A stretch of DNA of 64,000 nt from Rhododendron vialii (GCF_030253575.1 NC_080559.1:26624501-26688500), one strand, 5' to 3'. Shown: positions 34,422 through 47,517, counted from the stretch's first letter. Notes: generated by a model not told the origin, from the sequence alone. Numbers and translations are program-made.

Positions 34422-35778
34422 TCACTTCCACAGATCCATCTGACAACTGGAGTTTGATGTCGAGGCCGCATTCTCCGGGCCCATCTGGTCTTGTTTGTTG
34501 ATCAACTCATGATCGGATGATGTTTGGAAGAAGCAGTTTTCCGCGTTGTTTGAGTTGTCATTCTCTTTCGGCGCCTCTTCTTGACTCAGCTGAGAGGCAA
34601 CAAACTTGTCGAGAACCCGCCAGTCCGTCACCTGATCCACCGCCTGATCGCCGTAATAGTTCAAGTTTTGGTTATGGGCCTGTTGAATTTGTTCTTGTTG
34701 TCCGAACGCAGCCATAGGATTTGTTTGGAGCAGTAGTTTCGGGCCGTCTAAGAGCGGAAGCTGGAAGAAGTGGCCGTGATGAGGGGGATTTTGGTACGAA
34801 AAGTCGAGCTCTTTCTTGCAAGCATAAGAGTTGTGGGGGTGGTGGTAATTAGGCAAATAATTGGGATTAGGGTTTTCCTTTGGGGACTCTAGATCTGGCA
34901 TGAATGAGACTTGATCGTCGTACCAAATCGGCGAATCGTGTTCACCCATTCTTCTCACCGTCGGTAGTCGCTTCTTGAACACTCGACACACCACCCAACC
35001 TTCTTCCTGCTCTCAACAAAAATGCCCGCGCTTTAGTATTTTTGTTTCTGATTAAATTTTATGTCGAACTCAAAGCCAATTGTTAGAAATTTATTGGGGT
35101 GGAATAAAGATTAATACTTGCCTGAGGGGTGCCGTTTTCATCGGTTTCAAGCCGGTACTCGTGCATGATCCAGTCCGATTTCAGTCCATTTGGGGCTCGG
35201 CCTTTGTAAAACACCAAGGTCTTCCTCATCCCTACCAAGTCATGCTTCGAGTAAATAGCCTTGTCTCTCCCTGTTGCTTTCCAAAACCCTGCCGTCGTAG
35301 CCCTATTCGTTCGAGTCCCCGTCGGATATTTCTTATCCTTGTGGCTGAAAAAATACCACTCGTTTTGCTCTTCTGTTCCTATTCTGCATAACTCTGTACA
35401 TTTTTTCCCCCCCGTAAAATCACCAAAATCCAACACGAATAAGAAAACCGCGTATGTTGAATAAAACACTAATATATGGTAGGTAACAAAATATGTCCGA
35501 TGTGGCAGCAACCACATCTTCTCAGTGGCCTGGATAACATCATTAAGTGGTGCTCGTTAGATAATATCCAGATGTGATACTGAATGTTAACGACGGTAAA
35601 AATTTTGTTTTATTGTACCTTGGAGATCCCATGGCTCTATTTTATAGAGGTCAACATCTTTAATGACATCTAGGTCAATCCTTCTGCTAGTAACCTTTCT
35701 CCTAAGGTAGTAATCAACAAGTTCTTCATCAGTTGGGTGGAAACGAAAACCAGGAGGAACATGTGAAAATGTGTTCAT
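34422..35778 (-). CDS. VND4/VND5: VND4/5-type NAC transcription factor
   Basis: Three exons give 338 aa: 35619-35778, 35122-35393, 34422-35006. The start is the ATG at 35778 ([20 protein letters not shown]). The NAC domain (about 8-160) shows all five subdomains: [83 protein letters not shown] and [10 protein letters not shown], ending [13 protein letters not shown]. The C-terminus has the VND1-6 motif [15 protein letters not shown] and ends SSCQMDLWK, close to Arabidopsis VND4 and VND5. Known role of the clade: nuclear activators of xylem vessel differentiation and secondary wall genes. Intron 1 (35394-35618) is GT-AG; intron 2 (35007-35121) uses a GC donor. Confidence 0.92.
35007..35121 (-). 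other. GC-AG intron in the NAC gene
   Basis: On the minus strand exon 2 ends CCCCTCAG and the intron starts GCAAGT, the full consensus for GC donors. It ends GAGCAG before GAAGAAGGTTGG. This junction gives the conserved [11 protein letters not shown], whereas no nearby GT donor keeps the frame. Confidence 0.85.
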
Positions 35779-36300
35779 TGTTTTCCCCCCAACTAGAATC
35801 CAAGACCTGCAATTGGTTGAGCAAATTCAGCAATTGGATAAATCTCATCATCATGGAAAGAATAACTGATCGATCGATCGAGGTAAATCTCTCGAGTTTA
35901 AATAAGATTAAGGCAAACCAAATAGAGCTTTTTATGTCTTGGGATGAAATTGGAACCAGCTACATGAATCAGTTTATGACATCCTTTTATGTCTAAATGC
36001 TCAGGCTTAGATCAAACAAATATGGAGACGACATTAGCTAGCCACATAACACGTATGATCGATGGTGTTTCAAAAGTGAAGAAAATTCAAGCAAGAATGG
36101 CAACTAACACTGTGTTCTAACCTATTCTTTGAACCGTCTTAGGAAGAGAATGCCACGCACCCCGCAAATATGGAGGGAAGCTAATGTCTACACCGTGGAG
36201 GAGTTCAAGATTTTTTTAAATGGTATCCAAAAATTGAGATTGTAAGGTTCGTAGTTTTTTGGTGTGCCATTCAACTATCTGTTGGATGCGTGTGTATGTA
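35779..36300. other. Upstream region of the NAC gene
   Basis: This holds the likely 5' UTR and promoter. A CGATCGATCGA run sits near 35870. No TATA box was assigned with confidence. Confidence 0.35.
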
Positions 36301-36324
36301 TTAGTGTATCTTTTGGTGTATCAA

Positions 36325-36409
36325 AGCTCTTGTGAGTTTTGAATCTTCCCTCGATGTACCCCCTTCAAGTAATATAAAAATGTTTCGTTTGCCAAGCAAA
36401 AAAAAAAAG
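36325..36409 (+). mobile_element. LINE 3' tail remnant
   Basis: GAATCTTCCCTCGATGTACC then CCCTTCAAGTAATATAAAAA, ending in an A11 tail. This resembles the 3' ends of plant L1 elements (a DNA copy ending in poly A). Related tails follow at 37085-37170 and 38390-38450, and all point right. Confidence 0.5.
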
Positions 36410-37084
36410 CTTCCCTCTTAATTTTCTTTTCCCATTTTGGGTATACTTTTATTGGGTTATTTTGTTATCTTAATATTTCCTAATCCGTGTAATAAGAAAA
36501 AAAAAGTTCCTAGTTCTTCATTTTGTACTTAACTTGTTTGTTTTGGAATTGAGAAATGATATCAAAGGCCTAAAAAAATTGCTTTTTTTCTCTCAATTTT
36601 GAACTTTTTTTTTACTTCACATTTAGAGTCCATTCACCAAATCTAAAATTGATTAATGTACTATCTATGTAAGTAAAAACGAGAATCAAATTGAAGAATT
36701 GATTGGTCTCAACTTTAATTTCATTTATTTATTGCCAAAGGAATTGAGATCCGCAATGTGACCACATGTACATTAGCCAACCCAACATAGTCACCGTGGA
36801 ACACTAGAACTCAATAATTTGCCTAACTGATTTGCTAATCTCAACTTCAGATGACGCAATTAATGGCATAATATTCAGCCTACTCAAGTCCAATCCGGCC
36901 AGTTCCATTTTGTACACTAATCCCAGTAACGCATTAAATAGAGAGGTCCCAACATTATACTAATTAATCACCTATTTCATTCCCAAACAATGTGAGATTG
37001 CTATTCTTAACAAAATAAAACATGGGGTCGGAAGACGAAGGTGGCTGTTTTGGCCACGGCTGTTTTTCAGGTGTTCGTGGGCAA

Positions 37085-37170
37085 TTTTTTTCTCTTTGCT
37101 TTCTTCGATGTACCCTTATTGAGTTATCAATAATATTTTTGCCGATCCAAAAAATAAATAAATAAAACAT
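37085..37170 (+). mobile_element. LINE 3' tail remnant
   Basis: TTCTTCGATGTACCCTTATT then GAGTTATCAATAATATTTTT, ending AAAAAATAAATAAATAAAAC. Same TCGATGTAC motif and A-rich end as the neighbouring tails at 36325 and 38390. Confidence 0.5.
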
Positions 37171-38389
37171 GAAAACCAAAATGAAAGATAATCAACTAAC
37201 CTAAAAAATGCCTCAATCCATATGATATTGGTCATTTACTCTTATGGAGAAAAATAAATAATGCTTTTCTTATTAGTCTTGAATTTCTTGATTGAGGGAA
37301 AATGTAACGGGGGCAAAAGTTAGATATGACTAGTGCATGAACCAACTTGTCATTTACAAAAAACTTCCAAACACATAAATAGATCCGGTTAAGGAGGTAC
37401 AATTCCACATTGCTTGGATCTAAATGAGTGATCGCTTAATATAATGTTGGGACCTCTTAACCTACTAGCTTAAGATATTGGGTTGGATATGATATACTAG
37501 AACCAAAGTGAGTGCAGTAAGACTTTCGGTATTTGAGAATAAAACTGAAAAAGGAAAAGGAGGAAGAAGAAGAAGAAGAACGGTTTGGATTAAAGTTTTC
37601 TTCTTCTACAGATCATACCTATACTGAAACGATGTCGGCATGTTGTCCAAATGCAAAAAGGCATTGGTAAGGATCCACAATGGAGCAATATGTATTTTTT
37701 TTTTTGAAATGGCAAAATAAATTTTATTTATCTTTAAAATTGTTACAAAGACTAATGGAGTAACATGTTAATAAAGCCCAGGAAACATAATCATGTATGA
37801 TGTACCTCACTTCATTCATTATTATCACTTTTCATGTGAATATTACTAATTTCAGCGAACAAAATGACTTTCGAATTATCTCATCATAAAATCACTTCAC
37901 GCTGCTGTTACTAAATTCATCTAATTTACCACATTTTAACAAACAACTCATGCACTTCCGATTATAGTTCCCTGTTTGAAATGATTGTTTGTGATGATGA
38001 CATGTAGTAATACAAATTTAAAAAAGTGGTTATATAGATAGTCCAAAACATGCCAAAAATATACTGCTGTAATACTAACATAATAGTCGAATTCAGCAAA
38101 CACATCCTTAGCATACAAGAGATATAAACAAATACAAATTATAACTCTGACCATTTAATTTAGACCCTGAATTTTTTATAACTGAGGTGTCCGGGTCAAC
38201 TTGTGTGTTCCTCAGCTAATCCCAGAGCTCAATCTCACCGCCTATTTATGATGAGTGTAATTAAAGTAGGCATAAAGCTCCGTATGAGCTTCATGTTTGT
38301 GTGTTCCATTCAACTTCGTGTTGGATGTATCATTTTTCTCTTTCCTTTGGCTCTCTCTATGCTTCAAGTTTCTCTCTTGAAGATAGGGT
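37171..38389. other. AT-rich spacer
   Basis: No gene or clear repeat was recognised. A GAA run lies near 37561-37580. Confidence 0.35.
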
Positions 38390-38450
38390 TTGGTTGTCTC
38401 GATGTACTATTTATCGAGTTCTAATAAAATCTTGTTACCTATAAAAAAAA
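38390..38450 (+). mobile_element. LINE 3' tail remnant
   Basis: GTTGTCTCGATGTACTATTT then ATCGAGTTCTAATAAAATCT ends in an A8 tail near 38450. It probably extends left to about 38280. Confidence 0.5.
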
Positions 38451-38960
38451 GAAGCTCCGTATAAACTAGTGTCAAAAAAGTTGACAGCAGCTAATAGGTT
38501 TCGAACTTGAGATCTTATATGGAAACAAACCCTTTTAAGTCTAAGTGCCTTGAACATCATTCCAACTCCTTAGGGTACTTATTTGCACACACTAAATACG
38601 CTTATAACTCTGAAGGGATGAGATTTGAATGGGATGCATTTGTCAAAATCCCAAAAGCGAGTTGGAAATTAAAATTCAAAGAAGAAAGCATGGGTCCTCT
38701 GAGATGGCATATTATTTTTTCAAAGAATTGTAGTCACTCACTAGCGGTAGCAGCTAGACCCTTTGACATGGACGGAAAAGCTTGGAAATTAGTTACTACT
38801 TATATATAACCATGGAGTATATAACAGAAGCAGATCCAGAAAAAGAAGAAAAAAAAAACATAACAGAAGACAACAACCTTTGTAGAACAAAACAGTTGTC
38901 CAATAGATCATAGATCTGGACATGGAGACGGATGCATGGCTTCGAAAAATTGATCAACTT

Positions 38961-38961
<1 letters not shown>
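38451..38961. other. Spacer with an unassigned 100-codon frame
   Basis: A plus frame at 38507-38809 has no motif I recognise and no supporting context, so it is not called as a gene. Confidence 0.3.

Positions 38962-39005
<44 letters not shown>
38962..39005. repeat. (GA)n microsatellite
   Basis: A GA run of about 44 bases. A second run lies at 39385-39426 and a short one near 39512-39528, so three GA runs fall within 600 bases. Confidence 0.95.
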
Positions 39006-39007
<2 letters not shown>

Positions 39008-39382
39008 CACAGATGAGGGGAGAAAAAAGATCCTGAGGTTTGCTAGCAACAGATCTGGGTGGAGTCAAGATCTTCACCAAGAAGCAAATAACCTCTTCTT
39101 CTTCTCCAAAGGTGCTGATGAGTTGAATTCTAGGGTTTGGGCAAACAAAAGAGGAGGCTGGCAAAACAGACGAACACCAAAACAAGAAAACATAGACAAA
39201 AAGAGTAAAAGTAGGAATATATGGCCTCGGGACTTGAACCCTCCAGCTGTTATGTTTGTCCTGTTTGTCTAATTGTCGGATCTGATCCCGAGGAGTGTGC
39301 GTTGTGAATAGAGAGGTGGAAAAGGGGGAAAGGCTAAGGAATGGGAGAACGGAAAAGAAAAGCGTTTATATAAACACCAGAT

Positions 39383-39384
<2 letters not shown>

Positions 39385-39426
<42 letters not shown>
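39385..39426. repeat. (AG)n microsatellite
   Basis: An AG run of about 42 bases. Open frames reading through it give only Arg-Glu or Ser-Leu repeats. Confidence 0.95.
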
Positions 39427-39429
<3 letters not shown>

Positions 39430-39707
39430 CTAATGATGAGAGATTACATGCTTTCACTGTCAGCTAAATTGCTGGGAAAGTTTTTGGGCGGGAAAAAGGG
39501 AAGGCGTCCAAGAGAGAGAGAGAGAGAAGCAGCGTGGGGGAAACGGCCACCTCCACCACCCGCAACTGAAAGAGACAGTTAAAGTGGAGAATGTTTCTGT
39601 TTCAGATGTCAACTTTTTAACATATACGCATGTGTGCGTGTGGGAGAGGAAAAATTGCTCGTGGCAGACCTAGGTAGCTGCTGGGCCGACCAATGATCGA
39701 TCCAAGT

Positions 39708-40066
39708 AAAATTTCATTTTTTTCACCACCGTTTATTATGGGCCTTATTGAGTATCTATTGTTGTGATTAGAACCGTTCATATTTTAAAACATGTAATCT
39801 AGTATTGCTATGCAAAAAATAAACTTGATCGAAAGTTGATAGATATATCAAATTTTGGATTTTAGTTTATAAAATAGACGATTTGATTTCTGTCAATAAT
39901 AATAAAGATAAACTATCTATTTTACAAAGCAAAATTCAATTTTTGATACTCCTATCGATGTCCGATCAAGTTTATTTTTTTGCATGGATACATTATTATG
40001 TGAGGTCTACAAGATAAACGGTTCAGATCAACAATAAATACACGGTGGTAAAAAAGTGAAGTTTTC
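39708..40066. mobile_element. Palindromic MITE-like element
   Basis: The left arm (AATTTCATTTTTTTCACCAC then CGTTTATTATGG; GCAAAAAATAAACTTGATCG) pairs with the right arm (CGATCAAGTTTATTTTTTTG then CATG; CGGTGGTAAAAAAGTGAAGT). Just outside it the sequence GGAAAAATTGCTCGTGGC (39648) recurs at 40797. Non-coding. Confidence 0.6.
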
Positions 40067-41288
<1,222 letters not shown>

Positions 41289-41689
41289 GGGTAAGGTGGC
41301 CCTCCATGTAGGTTTATAGCACTTGGTCCTTTCCCATTTCTTGTTCATTACTGTAATGAATTGGGGACCATTGGACCGTTGGTACCCATTGCTTTGATGT
41401 TGCAAAGGAGGATGAGTGGTCCCCAATGACAAGTACTGTAGCAAAATGAAAAATTTGGTGTTCCTCATTATTACCCCTTAAATTTTTGTCCTATCTACAT
41501 TAACATTAATTAAAACTTGTTAGGGGTTTCTAATTGGCTTCATTACAACTTTCATGGTTTCGATTAGAAAGAAGCTACCAGCAAAGTTTAGGAGGATTTC
41601 TAAATTCTAAATGTAGTGATTTTCTTAAATTAAGAATTTATAATGTTGTGGAAGAATAATTGTCACGCTTATTTTACCTTTTCGGTCTT

Positions 41690-42490
41690 CAATGTATTAG
41701 GTGTATGACATTTTGGTCTACAATATATCAATTGTATAGGCATTTTGTCTCCGATGTTTGCAATTGTGTTTAAATGGATCTAATTAAGACGACATTAGCT
41801 TTATATGTCGGTTAAAACGTAGGGCCATTCTAGATATTTTACTTTACATAACTTGTCCAAGATTATCTTATTTGCCTTTTTGATACCCAATGTATTGGGC
41901 AATTGTCATTTTGGTCCCTAATGCACCAATTTTAGACATTTCGTCTGCGACATTTCGAATTTGTGTCAATCAGGTCCGAACCCTGATTCTTCTGTCAAAT
42001 GCAACGGCTTTTTAGGGAGCCAATCACATATAATTAGAGCTCCTAAAAGTACTCTTTTTTTTTATTCTCAATGCAAACACCTACATTGTATACCCTTCTA
42101 AAAATAATACTAAATAAATGTTTTTCTCTCTTCACACTTTCATCAACCAATTCACTTTTGAGCAACTTATTGTCCTAAAAGATGAAGTTGATGGTGGCGA
42201 GAAGAGAACATAACATAGTTTTTTTTCGTAAGACATTGACTAGAATTTCATGGACCACATGTTTATTATCGATACATTAGAGACCAATACGTCACTCAGA
42301 AATATGTTAGGGACGGACATGGTAAATAAGCCATTTTGGATGAAATTTATATGATAAAAAACTTCAAAATGCCCCTAGTTTAACTGACAAAAGCTAACGC
42401 TGTATGGGTTAGGGACTAATTAAACACAAATTCCAAACATCAAGGACCTCATGTCTACAATTAGCTCAATACTTTGAGTACAAAAAAGGT
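41690..42490. mobile_element. Inverted-repeat element with TTTTGGTC motifs
   Basis: The left part carries a direct repeat (CAATGTATTAGGTGTATGAC then ATTTTGGTC at 41690; CAATGTATTGGGCAATTGTC then ATTTTGGTCC at 41890). The right part (ATTAAACACAAATTCCAAAC then ATCAAGGACC) is the diverged complement. The layout fits an old non-autonomous DNA transposon. Ends are approximate. Confidence 0.45.
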
Positions 42491-42617
42491 AAAGAAGCCC
42501 AAAACCTCATTGTCACTCTCTTTTTAATTGTATTTTTCGAGTTTCCGTTTGATTCACATCAAGTTTTTGGTTTATACATTTATCGCTTTGAATATGAAAT
42601 ATACACAACTATTCCCA

Positions 42618-42663
<46 letters not shown>

Positions 42664-43304
42664 CATGAAAGATTAAAAAAAAAATTTAAATGAAATTTTG
42701 ACAGAGCACAAAAGTTTCCAAACTAATTAACCTTTAATGTTCATATCACAAAATTGGCACCGTATTAAAAAGGTACTCCTAGCTAGTTATATATACTACT
42801 ACTATATTTCCGTGACATCAATATTGAACGTACCGGATTTGTTCGTGACCGATACGTTTCCTCTCCACCACCGACTTTCATGATGATACATATGCCTTTT
42901 CAAATACATGCGTATATATCGTAAAAGTCGAATGTAACGGGGCCGTTTTTAGCCCCCCACCCCCCATGTTCATTTCGCCCTGTAAAGATACCAAGAAAGG
43001 GCATTCAAGGAATCATGATCAATCGCCCTTATATATGAAGGGTGGCTAGCTCTGGGTTTCATATTATCTGTGGAGTGTATGTACTTGAGAGGAGAAACCA
43101 AGCTTGTTGATCAAGTTGATTGTCTCATTTCTCTCTTTAGTGGTGACCTGAGATCGAGTTTTATGAGGAGCAGGCTTGGGATTCAGGGCTATGAAAAGCT
43201 TCTGAACCCCCCCAGTTGACTAACATACTAACACCCCGCTAACTCCTGCCGATGTATAACGTATGAACCAAAAAATATTGTACTTGGGAGATTTACTCTC
43301 TAAT
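42491..43304. other. Spacer with (TA)n microsatellite
   Basis: A TA run lies at 42620-42660. About 42950-43210 is less AT-rich, with TATATATGAAGGGTGG near 43030 that could serve as a TATA region, but no coding frame or structured RNA could be supported downstream. Confidence 0.4.
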
Positions 43305-43817
43305 TAGGAGCGGAGCCAGGAATTTTAACTAGTAGAGTCAAAAATTATATTCATATACAATATATTTTTTCTACACACAAGTCCAAAAATAACTAAATTA
43401 AGAGATTAATTATAAGATGAAAATGCACTAATAATTCATTTTTGCTTCATAATTGGCCTCCAAAATACTTGTTATATTTGAAAAATAATAGGAGTACATG
43501 ATAGTCTCATTTCTAGTACTATCAATTTTCGGAAAGAAGAAAGCGCTTGAAATTTCTATGCATTTAAAACAAGTTGGGGCAATTTAGGGTTTGTTCGTTT
43601 TTGGTACTCAAAATCCCAGCGCACAGTTCTCAATAAATTTTTTATATTTATCTCTCTCCATTTATTACTTTTAAAAATATTCCTCAAAATCTAAAAGAAA
43701 CAGGGTCTTAGGCTCTTCGATCATGACACCGGTCCAAATCCGAACTCTAGCTACAATTGGCAAGACCAAAATCAGTCGCTAAAACTTTGGAGTGACACTT
43801 CTTCTTCGTTCAGAAAA
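43305..43817. other. Fragment of a GGAGCGGAGCCAGG repeat and spacer
   Basis: AGGAGCGGAGCCAGGAATTT then TAACTAGTAG at 43306 resembles the end of the element at 44237. The remainder is AT-rich with no gene. Confidence 0.4.
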
Positions 43818-44236
43818 ATGGCTCTCGCACTAAAACTAATATGCCTGTGGCCGGGTTGGGTCTCTTCAAGGGAGAACTTTGTGAAGCTCAACACTAATGG
43901 AGCTCTTAACCCGACCTTGGGCACGGCATGCACAGGGGGTTCGTTGCGTGATCACTTCGGTAGATGGGTAGGAGGTTTTCACATAAATATAACAGCAAAC
44001 TCGATCCCGATGGCGAAAGTTTGGGCTTTGCGAGATGAGCTAGCTCTCGCGACAACTGAAAACGTGAGGAATCTGGAAATTGAGATTGATGCTTTGGGTG
44101 TTATTCAACTTCTTAATGAGCATGACACGGTAAATCACCCCGAGCGCGTTCTACTTGATTGCTGGTCAGTACTTATTGGAGCATTTGAGGTGGTGTTTAT
44201 CGAGCACATTTATCGCAAAGCAAATCATTGTGTGCA
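43818..44236 (+). pseudogene. Retroelement-type RNase H fragment
   Basis: About 140 codons match the RNase H fold found in plant LINEs and related host proteins: FVKLNTNGALNPTLGTACTG, GGSLRDHFGRWVGGFH, AKVWALRDELALA, NLEIEIDALGVIQLL, NHPERVLLDCWSVLI and VFIEHIYRKANHC. The first catalytic Asp (usually NTDGA) is Asn and the usual Glu of AELWAL is Lys, so it should be inactive. The frame is then cut by the CAGTGGCGGAAGCAGG element at 44237. No RT precedes it. Confidence 0.75.
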
Positions 44237-44637
44237 GTGGCGGAAGCAGGGTTTTAACCGGGGGGCCGGCTTAGTAGACATATATTTTTTATTGGAATGG
44301 TTTTTTAGGCTACATCAACTATCACGTGTTTATTTTTTACCATTTGTGAAAGAAATTGAGAAATAAGAATGTAAAATAATAGATATTTTTTCAAATTAAA
44401 TCAAAATTATTGAGATTATAAGTAGCTATACACGAATAATTATCAATAATATTCAAAATCAGATACATATACAAAATAAAAATTTTAAAACTCAAACACT
44501 TGAAGATCTGGAGCCGGGAGCAAAGGACACACCATCGACATGAGATTATATATCTACCCTTGTATTCCTAATTGTATTGCTAATCTACTTTATGCGAATT
44601 TGGTAGGGGTTGCACACCCCTGGCTTGTAAGCTCTTG
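44237..44637 (+). mobile_element. Degenerate element with CAGTGGCGGA end
   Basis: The left end CAGTGGCGGAAGCAGGGTTT then TAACCGGGGGG is typical of an abundant class of plant non-autonomous elements. The right end GCACACCCCTGGCTTGTAAG is a diverged complement of it. The inside is AT-rich and non-coding. Confidence 0.5.
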
Positions 44638-44645
44638 TAAAATTC

Positions 44646-44900
44646 TAATAGCAGAGACCATTTGCAGAGAACTACGCAGAAAAAAACGCGTTTAGCCCCA
44701 TTTCGGGTCGCTCAGTTCACCCCTACGAATTCAAAAGTAATACTTACCAATATCTGCTGAAATTGATTTTTTACAGGACCCCATAAAATAATATTCAAAA
44801 ATTTATGAATATTTTTCTAAATTTATTTTAGACCCAAAATTGAGCTAAACGTATTTGTCTCTGTGTGGTTCTCTATAAATTGTCTGTCCGGATAGCAGGA
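44646..44900. mobile_element. Palindromic MITE, copy 2 of the 25.5 kb family
   Basis: ATTTGCAGAGAACTACGCAG, AACGCGTTTAGCCCCATTTC then GGGTC on the left; ATTGAGCTAAACGTATTTGT then CTCTGTGTGGTTCTCT on the right. The centre TTTTTTACAGGACCCCATAA then AATAATATT equals the centre of the copy at 25454-25822. Confidence 0.7.
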
Positions 44901-45586
44901 ATGTTAATTTTACTCCTAGTTTTAATTGCGTCGGTGATTTACCAAAAAAAAGAAACAAATTAAAGAAACTACAGTGTCTCTCGGATGGGTGGTGGGGATT
45001 AAAATGGGTCCTACTTTTGTTAATAATGACGACTAGAAAGAATCATTGTTTTCCGTGCCAACCCTCCCTGGGTCTCCGTTTGGGTGATGACATGGCAGAG
45101 TTTTAGTGGTGGAACCGTAGAAGCAACCAATGGGCATGCGGCGGGATTAATACACCTCGGGCCCCACATACATTCGCATTATTACCGTCATCATTGCCAC
45201 TGTCGTAAGTTTAAGAGCGTGTCCTATAGTATAACAAGCCCGGTCCAGTTTAGATTTTTTTGGGTACTGTTTCGGGTCCCACGCAAAAATCGGAATCGTA
45301 ATGCTTTATTTGTTTAGTATTCTATTTTGTAGAGGTCGTTGAGACCTTTGACCATGTAAAAAATGACGTTCATTGGTTACCGATCGACTCCTGATCGGAA
45401 CACATTTATCTGATAATAAGTGCACTTATCACACTGAATTGCACCCATTTGTTCAAGGCTATATAGATGTGTTCTAACAGGAAATCGATCGGTGACCAAC
45501 AAACACAAGTATTTTAACGGTCGAAGGTCTTGACGAGTTCTACTAAAATGAACGATTTCAATTTTTGTTATGGGCCCGGAATAGCA
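44901..45586. other. Spacer, nothing recognised
   Basis: No gene, long inverted repeat or microsatellite was supported. Confidence 0.35.
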
Positions 45587-45765
45587 CACCCCCCCCCCCC
45601 CTTCCACCATGTTTCCTTATTCACAAAAACCTTATTCGTCCGTCAAACGGACCGTTTAAAGCATTACATGGTAGTGCCCCCCCCCCCTTATCCACCATGT
45701 TTCTTTATTCACAAAAATCTTATTCGTCCGTCAAACGGACCGTTTAAAGCATTACATGGTAGTTC
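45587..45765 (+). repeat. Two-copy tandem duplication, poly-C bordered
   Basis: Two units of about 88 bases each start with a C run, then CCACCATGTTTC, TTATTCACAAAAA, TTATTCGTCCGTCAAACGGA and CATTACATGGTAGT. Each contains the small palindrome GTCCGTCAAACGGAC. Confidence 0.85.
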
Positions 45766-46100
45766 TATCTGAATAATCACTCGTAGTTTTGGGTACATAA
45801 AATTTGGAAATTACAATGTACTTTGTAATAAGAAGTGTCGACTATGATTGAGTCTCGAACTGGGCATAGAATTTTTCTAAACTTTGTTAAGAACGTGATG
45901 ACATTCTCATTGTTCTTACTAGTTTCGGTAACAATTTCAAAGGTTAATGAATTTTTTTTTGCGGTTAAAAAAAGAAAGTGTCAGACAATCGAGTAAAGGT
46001 TCCGGTATTGAATACATGTAGGCCTTATGGACCGGGATAGTGTACAAAACCCATCATTCTCTACAGTAAGAATGGAACTCCTCACCAGTTTTTTTTGTTG

Positions 46101-46231
46101 CCCACAGACAAACGAAAGGAACTAATGAGGAAGAGGAATAAAATAGAGAAATGATTTTTACACTTTGCCCCCAGACAAATGAAAGGAACTAATGAGGAAG
46201 AGGAATAAAATAGAGAAATGATTTTTACACT
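46101..46231 (+). repeat. Two-copy tandem duplication of about 66 bases
   Basis: ACAAAYGAAAGGAACTAATG then AGGAAGAGGAATAAAATAGA and GAAATGATTTTTACACT occur twice in a row, with only two or three differences. Confidence 0.88.
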
Positions 46232-46938
46232 CTATTTTTTAGAAAACATATGGGTGTGATCTGTATGGATCGAGAAATAGATATATACTGTAACATCCCG
46301 CAACGGAAAGTTTGGAAAGAAATAAGGATTCGTGAGTACCTACTGTGTAACCCACGCGATTAATTTGGTAAGGATTAGCAAGTCAGCTGGTGCAGATCGT
46401 TACATTTGAACAATCTCATTTTTGATGCGAATTTTGCATGTAATTCTTATGTCATATAAATAATGATAGCTAGGACCGTAACCGGTAGGTTGCTGGTAAC
46501 TTTAATCATCAGGATGTGTTAAATAGATGAATGAAGTACCACAACTTGGCTCATTAACCATGTCCATTGAAGTTTTATTTTATTTTAATCATCAGGATGT
46601 GTTAATTAATTGATGAATTACACCTTTTTGGTTGTGTTTTACTTGTTCACCCTAATCATGGTCTCCTTGAGTTAGCCTTAAGCTTCTTTGGAAATGGTGA
46701 TATAATCATTAGAAAGGATAACTATTGATCTATACTTGTTGACCACCTATGAACTGATGGGATTAACCAACTTAACCAACTAAAGTTGGCTTTATGGATG
46801 ATTAATTGTGTATCTGAACCTTTCATATCCTGCTCTATAAGGATAAATATTTTGTACATTCAGCTTAATTCTATAACTATAAGTAGTCTTGACACCTAAT
46901 TTTGGTGATTTGATTAGGCCGAAATCTTGAAACCTACG
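46232..46938. other. Spacer left of the SINE
   Basis: No gene was seen. TTTAATCATCAGGATGTGTT is found twice (46500 and 46586), a small duplication. The left copy of the SINE target duplication is 46929-46938. Confidence 0.4.
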
Positions 46939-47144
46939 GTTTTTTTTTTTTTTTTTAATACAGGGTGTCCCCAAGCCAGCTTGCACACACCACGTACGGG
47001 ACTAAATCTCCAAAGATTTTTACGCATGGATGGCCCCAAGAGTTTTTTCACAGTTTAGGAGAGTCGAATTAACCTGGGACCTTGGGATGGTAAGCCCCTT
47101 TGTCCTGGCCGATCACCAACTGCACTACCCCTCGGGGTTTGAGA
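46939..47144 (-). mobile_element. tRNA-derived SINE, full length with 10-bp target duplication
   Basis: GAAACCTACG on the plus strand is present at 46929-46938 and 47145-47154. On the minus strand the element reads CCGAGGGGTAGTGCAGTTGG then TGATCGG (box A-like) and AAGGTCCCAGGTTAATTCGA then CTCTCC (box B-like, with a small insertion). The body ends GGGGACACCCTGTATT and an A tail of about 18. Known plant SINEs are transcribed by RNA polymerase III from such boxes and copied by LINE proteins. Confidence 0.88.
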
Positions 47145-47154
47145 GAAACCTACG

Positions 47155-47517
47155 TTGGTGACTTGAAGGACCTTTAAACGATTTGGTTAGATTCAGTTCC
47201 CAATTTAATTACCCAAAGACATTAATTATGGTTTTACGTTGGGAAGATCATAAATTAATGTAGCCAGTCAACCTTAGTAATTATCAAGGCATGGAGAATT
47301 GGTATTCTTGAAATCAGGCATGGTGGTTTTTTGGGTGGGCCAAAAGGCATTCAAAATGAGTTGTTTGACTTCTTTAATTTGTGCACACACACACGTGCAT
47401 CTAGAATTAATTGTATTATTACAGATGTGAAGAATAACACTAGCAACAATAACCCGTTTGGAATCACTTGCTATCAAACTGAACTGGGATAAAATCTGAG
47501 AACACATACATTTGAAT
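47155..47517. other. Spacer, nothing recognised
   Basis: Only a short ACACACAC run near 47384. No gene was supported. Confidence 0.35.

Noticed and set aside
38820..39010. miR156-like hairpin next to the GA run
   Set aside because: The GAGAGAGAGCTCAC stretch resembles part of the mature sequence, but no complementary arm was found.
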